Source: an uncultured Clostridia bacterium (GTDB taxonomy: Bacteria > Bacillota > Clostridia > Peptostreptococcales > Anaerovoracaceae). From it: a stretch of 7,439 nucleotides of DNA. The stretch lies in NCBI GenBank assembly GCA_946402595.1, contig CAMIWY010000064.1:1-7439 (forward strand). The letters run 5' to 3'. The notes beneath the pieces were generated by a model. That model was given only the letters and a program-made list of their open reading frames with translations. It was not told where the DNA came from and searched no databases. The translations under genes were made by a program, and so were the position numbers. Below are positions 6,420 to 7,439 of the stretch, in pieces. Position 1 is the first letter of the stretch. Each line of letters opens with the position of its first letter.

Positions 6420-7439
6420 CCTACACATCATTATTGTTTGCGTTATTCGCAGGCATAACGATCTTAATATATTTTGCCTTTCCGCGAAGAGAGTACCGGT
6501 GGACCGTGCTGCTTGCAGCGAGCTACTTTTTCTATATCTACAACAGCTACAGATATACGGCTTTCATACTGCTCACGACACTGACCATATACCTGGCAGG
6601 CCGGAAACTGACAGAAATATCTGAAAAAGCTTCGGCAGAGCTCAGGGCTAACAAGGGAACATGGGACCGTGACGAGAAGAAGGCGTTCAAAAAGAGCATT
6701 GAAGTGAAGAAGAAGAGACTTCTCGCCGCCACTCTGGTCCTGAATTTCGGGATACTCTTCGTAATAAAGTATCTGAATTTTCTTGCCGGCGGGCTCATGC
6801 ATCTGCTTGGAGCTCCTGCACATGATGCGCAGATCATCAGCATCATACTCCCGCTCGGAATATCTTTTTATACATTCCAGGCAACAGGTTATCTGATCGA
6901 CGTATACAGGGGAACTGCTGAAGCGGAGCAGAACGTCTTCAGGTTCGCTCTTTTTGTTTCGTTCTTCCCTCAGATAATCCAGGGCCCGATCAGCTCATAC
7001 ACCAGTCTGCATCATCAGCTCATAGAACCGCATGATCCGGACTGGAACAATTTCAAACGCGGCGTGATGATAATCGCATGGGGGCTGTTCAAGAAGCTCG
7101 TAATAGCTGACTGCGCGTGGATCGGGATCAAGGCGTATTACGACAACGGAGGCATCAACGGTACGCCGGAGTTCGCCGGATACGGGGGCACGATGGTGCT
7201 GTTCATATCCCTTATGTACGCTCTGCAGCTGTACGCGGACTTCTCCGGCGGGATAGACATCTCCAGGGGCATATGCAGGATACTCGGGATAGACCTAGAG
7301 ATGAACTTCAGGCAGCCGTATTTCTCGAAGTCGATCGGCGAATACTGGAGAAGGTGGCATATAACTCTCGGCGCATGGATGAAGAATTATGTCTTCTATC
7401 CAGTGGCGATGTCTGAGCTGTCCAGGAAAATAAGCAAAG
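6416..7439 (+). CDS. MBOAT-family membrane O-acyltransferase, AlgI/DltB-like (3' end outside window)
   Basis: The frame is open from ATG 6416 to the window edge (341 residues seen). It was identified by direct translation; the 300-base frame at 7117-7416 is a shadow of it. Family members move acyl groups across the membrane onto extracellular polymers. Visible signatures: N-terminal hydrophobic helices (about 5-22 and 29-61), PLGISFYTFQATGYLIDVYRG split over 146-166, FFPQIIQGPI (183-192), LYADFSGGIDIS (272-283) and WRRWHITLGAWMKNYVFYP starting at 311, with the catalytic His315. These are closer to AlgI (alginate O-acetyltransferase) than to textbook DltB. A charged cytoplasmic loop (about 63-101, rich in Lys, Arg and Glu) sits between early helices and could be a docking site for the acidic carrier protein. 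The start overlaps the upstream stop by the ATGA arrangement, so the genes are translationally coupled. Full AlgI relatives run about 450-500 residues, so roughly the last quarter to third is missing. A DltD/AlgJ/AlgX-like partner may follow beyond the window. Confidence 0.88.
   Translation, partial: MTYTSLLFALFAGITILIYFAFPRREYRWTVLLAASYFFYIYNSYRYTAFILLTTLTIYLAGRKLTEISEKASAELRANKGTWDRDEKKAFKKSIEVKKKRLLAATLVLNFGILFVIKYLNFLAGGLMHLLGAPAHDAQIISIILPLGISFYTFQATGYLIDVYRGTAEAEQNVFRFALFVSFFPQIIQGPISSYTSLHHQLIEPHDPDWNNFKRGVMIIAWGLFKKLVIADCAWIGIKAYYDNGGINGTPEFAGYGGTMVLFISLMYALQLYADFSGGIDISRGICRILGIDLEMNFRQPYFSKSIGEYWRRWHITLGAWMKNYVFYPVAMSELSRKISK

Noticed and set aside
7117..7416. A separate 99-residue + strand gene near the right edge
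   Set aside because: It is an Arg-rich off-frame shadow inside the MBOAT reading frame, which carries the WRRWHITL motif over the same bases.
3400..7439. Calling the cassette a standard dlt operon for D-alanylation of teichoic acid
   Set aside because: A PLP enzyme is inserted, the MBOAT protein is AlgI-like, and two D-Ala specificity residues of DltA are changed. The general logic is Dlt-like but the substrate is not supported.
1..7439. Mobile elements, tRNA or rRNA genes, CRISPR arrays or long repeats
   Set aside because: Genes are co-directional and closely packed, gaps are short, and I saw no transposase, integrase, repeated spacer pattern or structured RNA.

Overview
The window looks like a chromosomal segment from a Gram-positive-type anaerobe, probably a Clostridia-class member of the Bacillota. 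The reasons are a TagO/WecA-type lipid-carrier sugar-phosphate transferase, Dlt-like genes, strong AAGGAG-type ribosome binding sites, and frequent ATA, AGG and AGA codons at roughly balanced base composition. The genus cannot be fixed from the sequence. All six genes lie on the + strand, and both outer genes are cut by the window edges.

Left part (1-3247): the C-terminal 60% of an L-lactate dehydrogenase, then after a 20-base gap a polyprenyl-phosphate HexNAc-1-phosphate transferase (TagO/WecA family) with an unusual charged C-terminal tail, then after 4 bases an integral-membrane acyltransferase of the acyltransferase-3 family. The last two form an envelope-glycan pair: one starts a polymer on undecaprenyl phosphate, the other probably acylates a sugar.

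Middle (3248-3399): an AT-rich 152-base gap with an extended -10 promoter candidate, a weak hairpin upstream of it, and a strong ribosome binding site in front of a GTG start. This looks like the start of a new transcription unit.

Right part (3400-7439): a tightly packed four-gene cassette. It encodes a stand-alone adenylation enzyme resembling DltA, a small acyl carrier protein resembling DltC, a PLP-dependent fold-III enzyme (diaminopimelate decarboxylase/BtrK-like), and an AlgI/DltB-type MBOAT acyltransferase that runs off the window. The layout is that of teichoic-acid D-alanylation with a PLP enzyme inserted. Two residues that define D-alanine activation in DltA are changed in the adenylation enzyme (alpha-amino Asp to Ile201, D-Ala-selective Cys to Ser277). 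The PLP enzyme lacks the Glu expected of a true diaminopimelate decarboxylase.

My leading inference is an envelope-modification system in which an amino acid, perhaps Asp or Glu through its side-chain carboxylate, is loaded on the carrier protein. It would be decarboxylated there, as in the butirosin (BtrI/BtrK) and vicenistatin (VinN/VinL/VinO) pathways, and the resulting omega-amino acyl group (beta-alanyl or GABA-like) exported onto a surface polymer by the MBOAT protein. The chemistry is a hypothesis; the gene order and motif changes are visible in the sequence.
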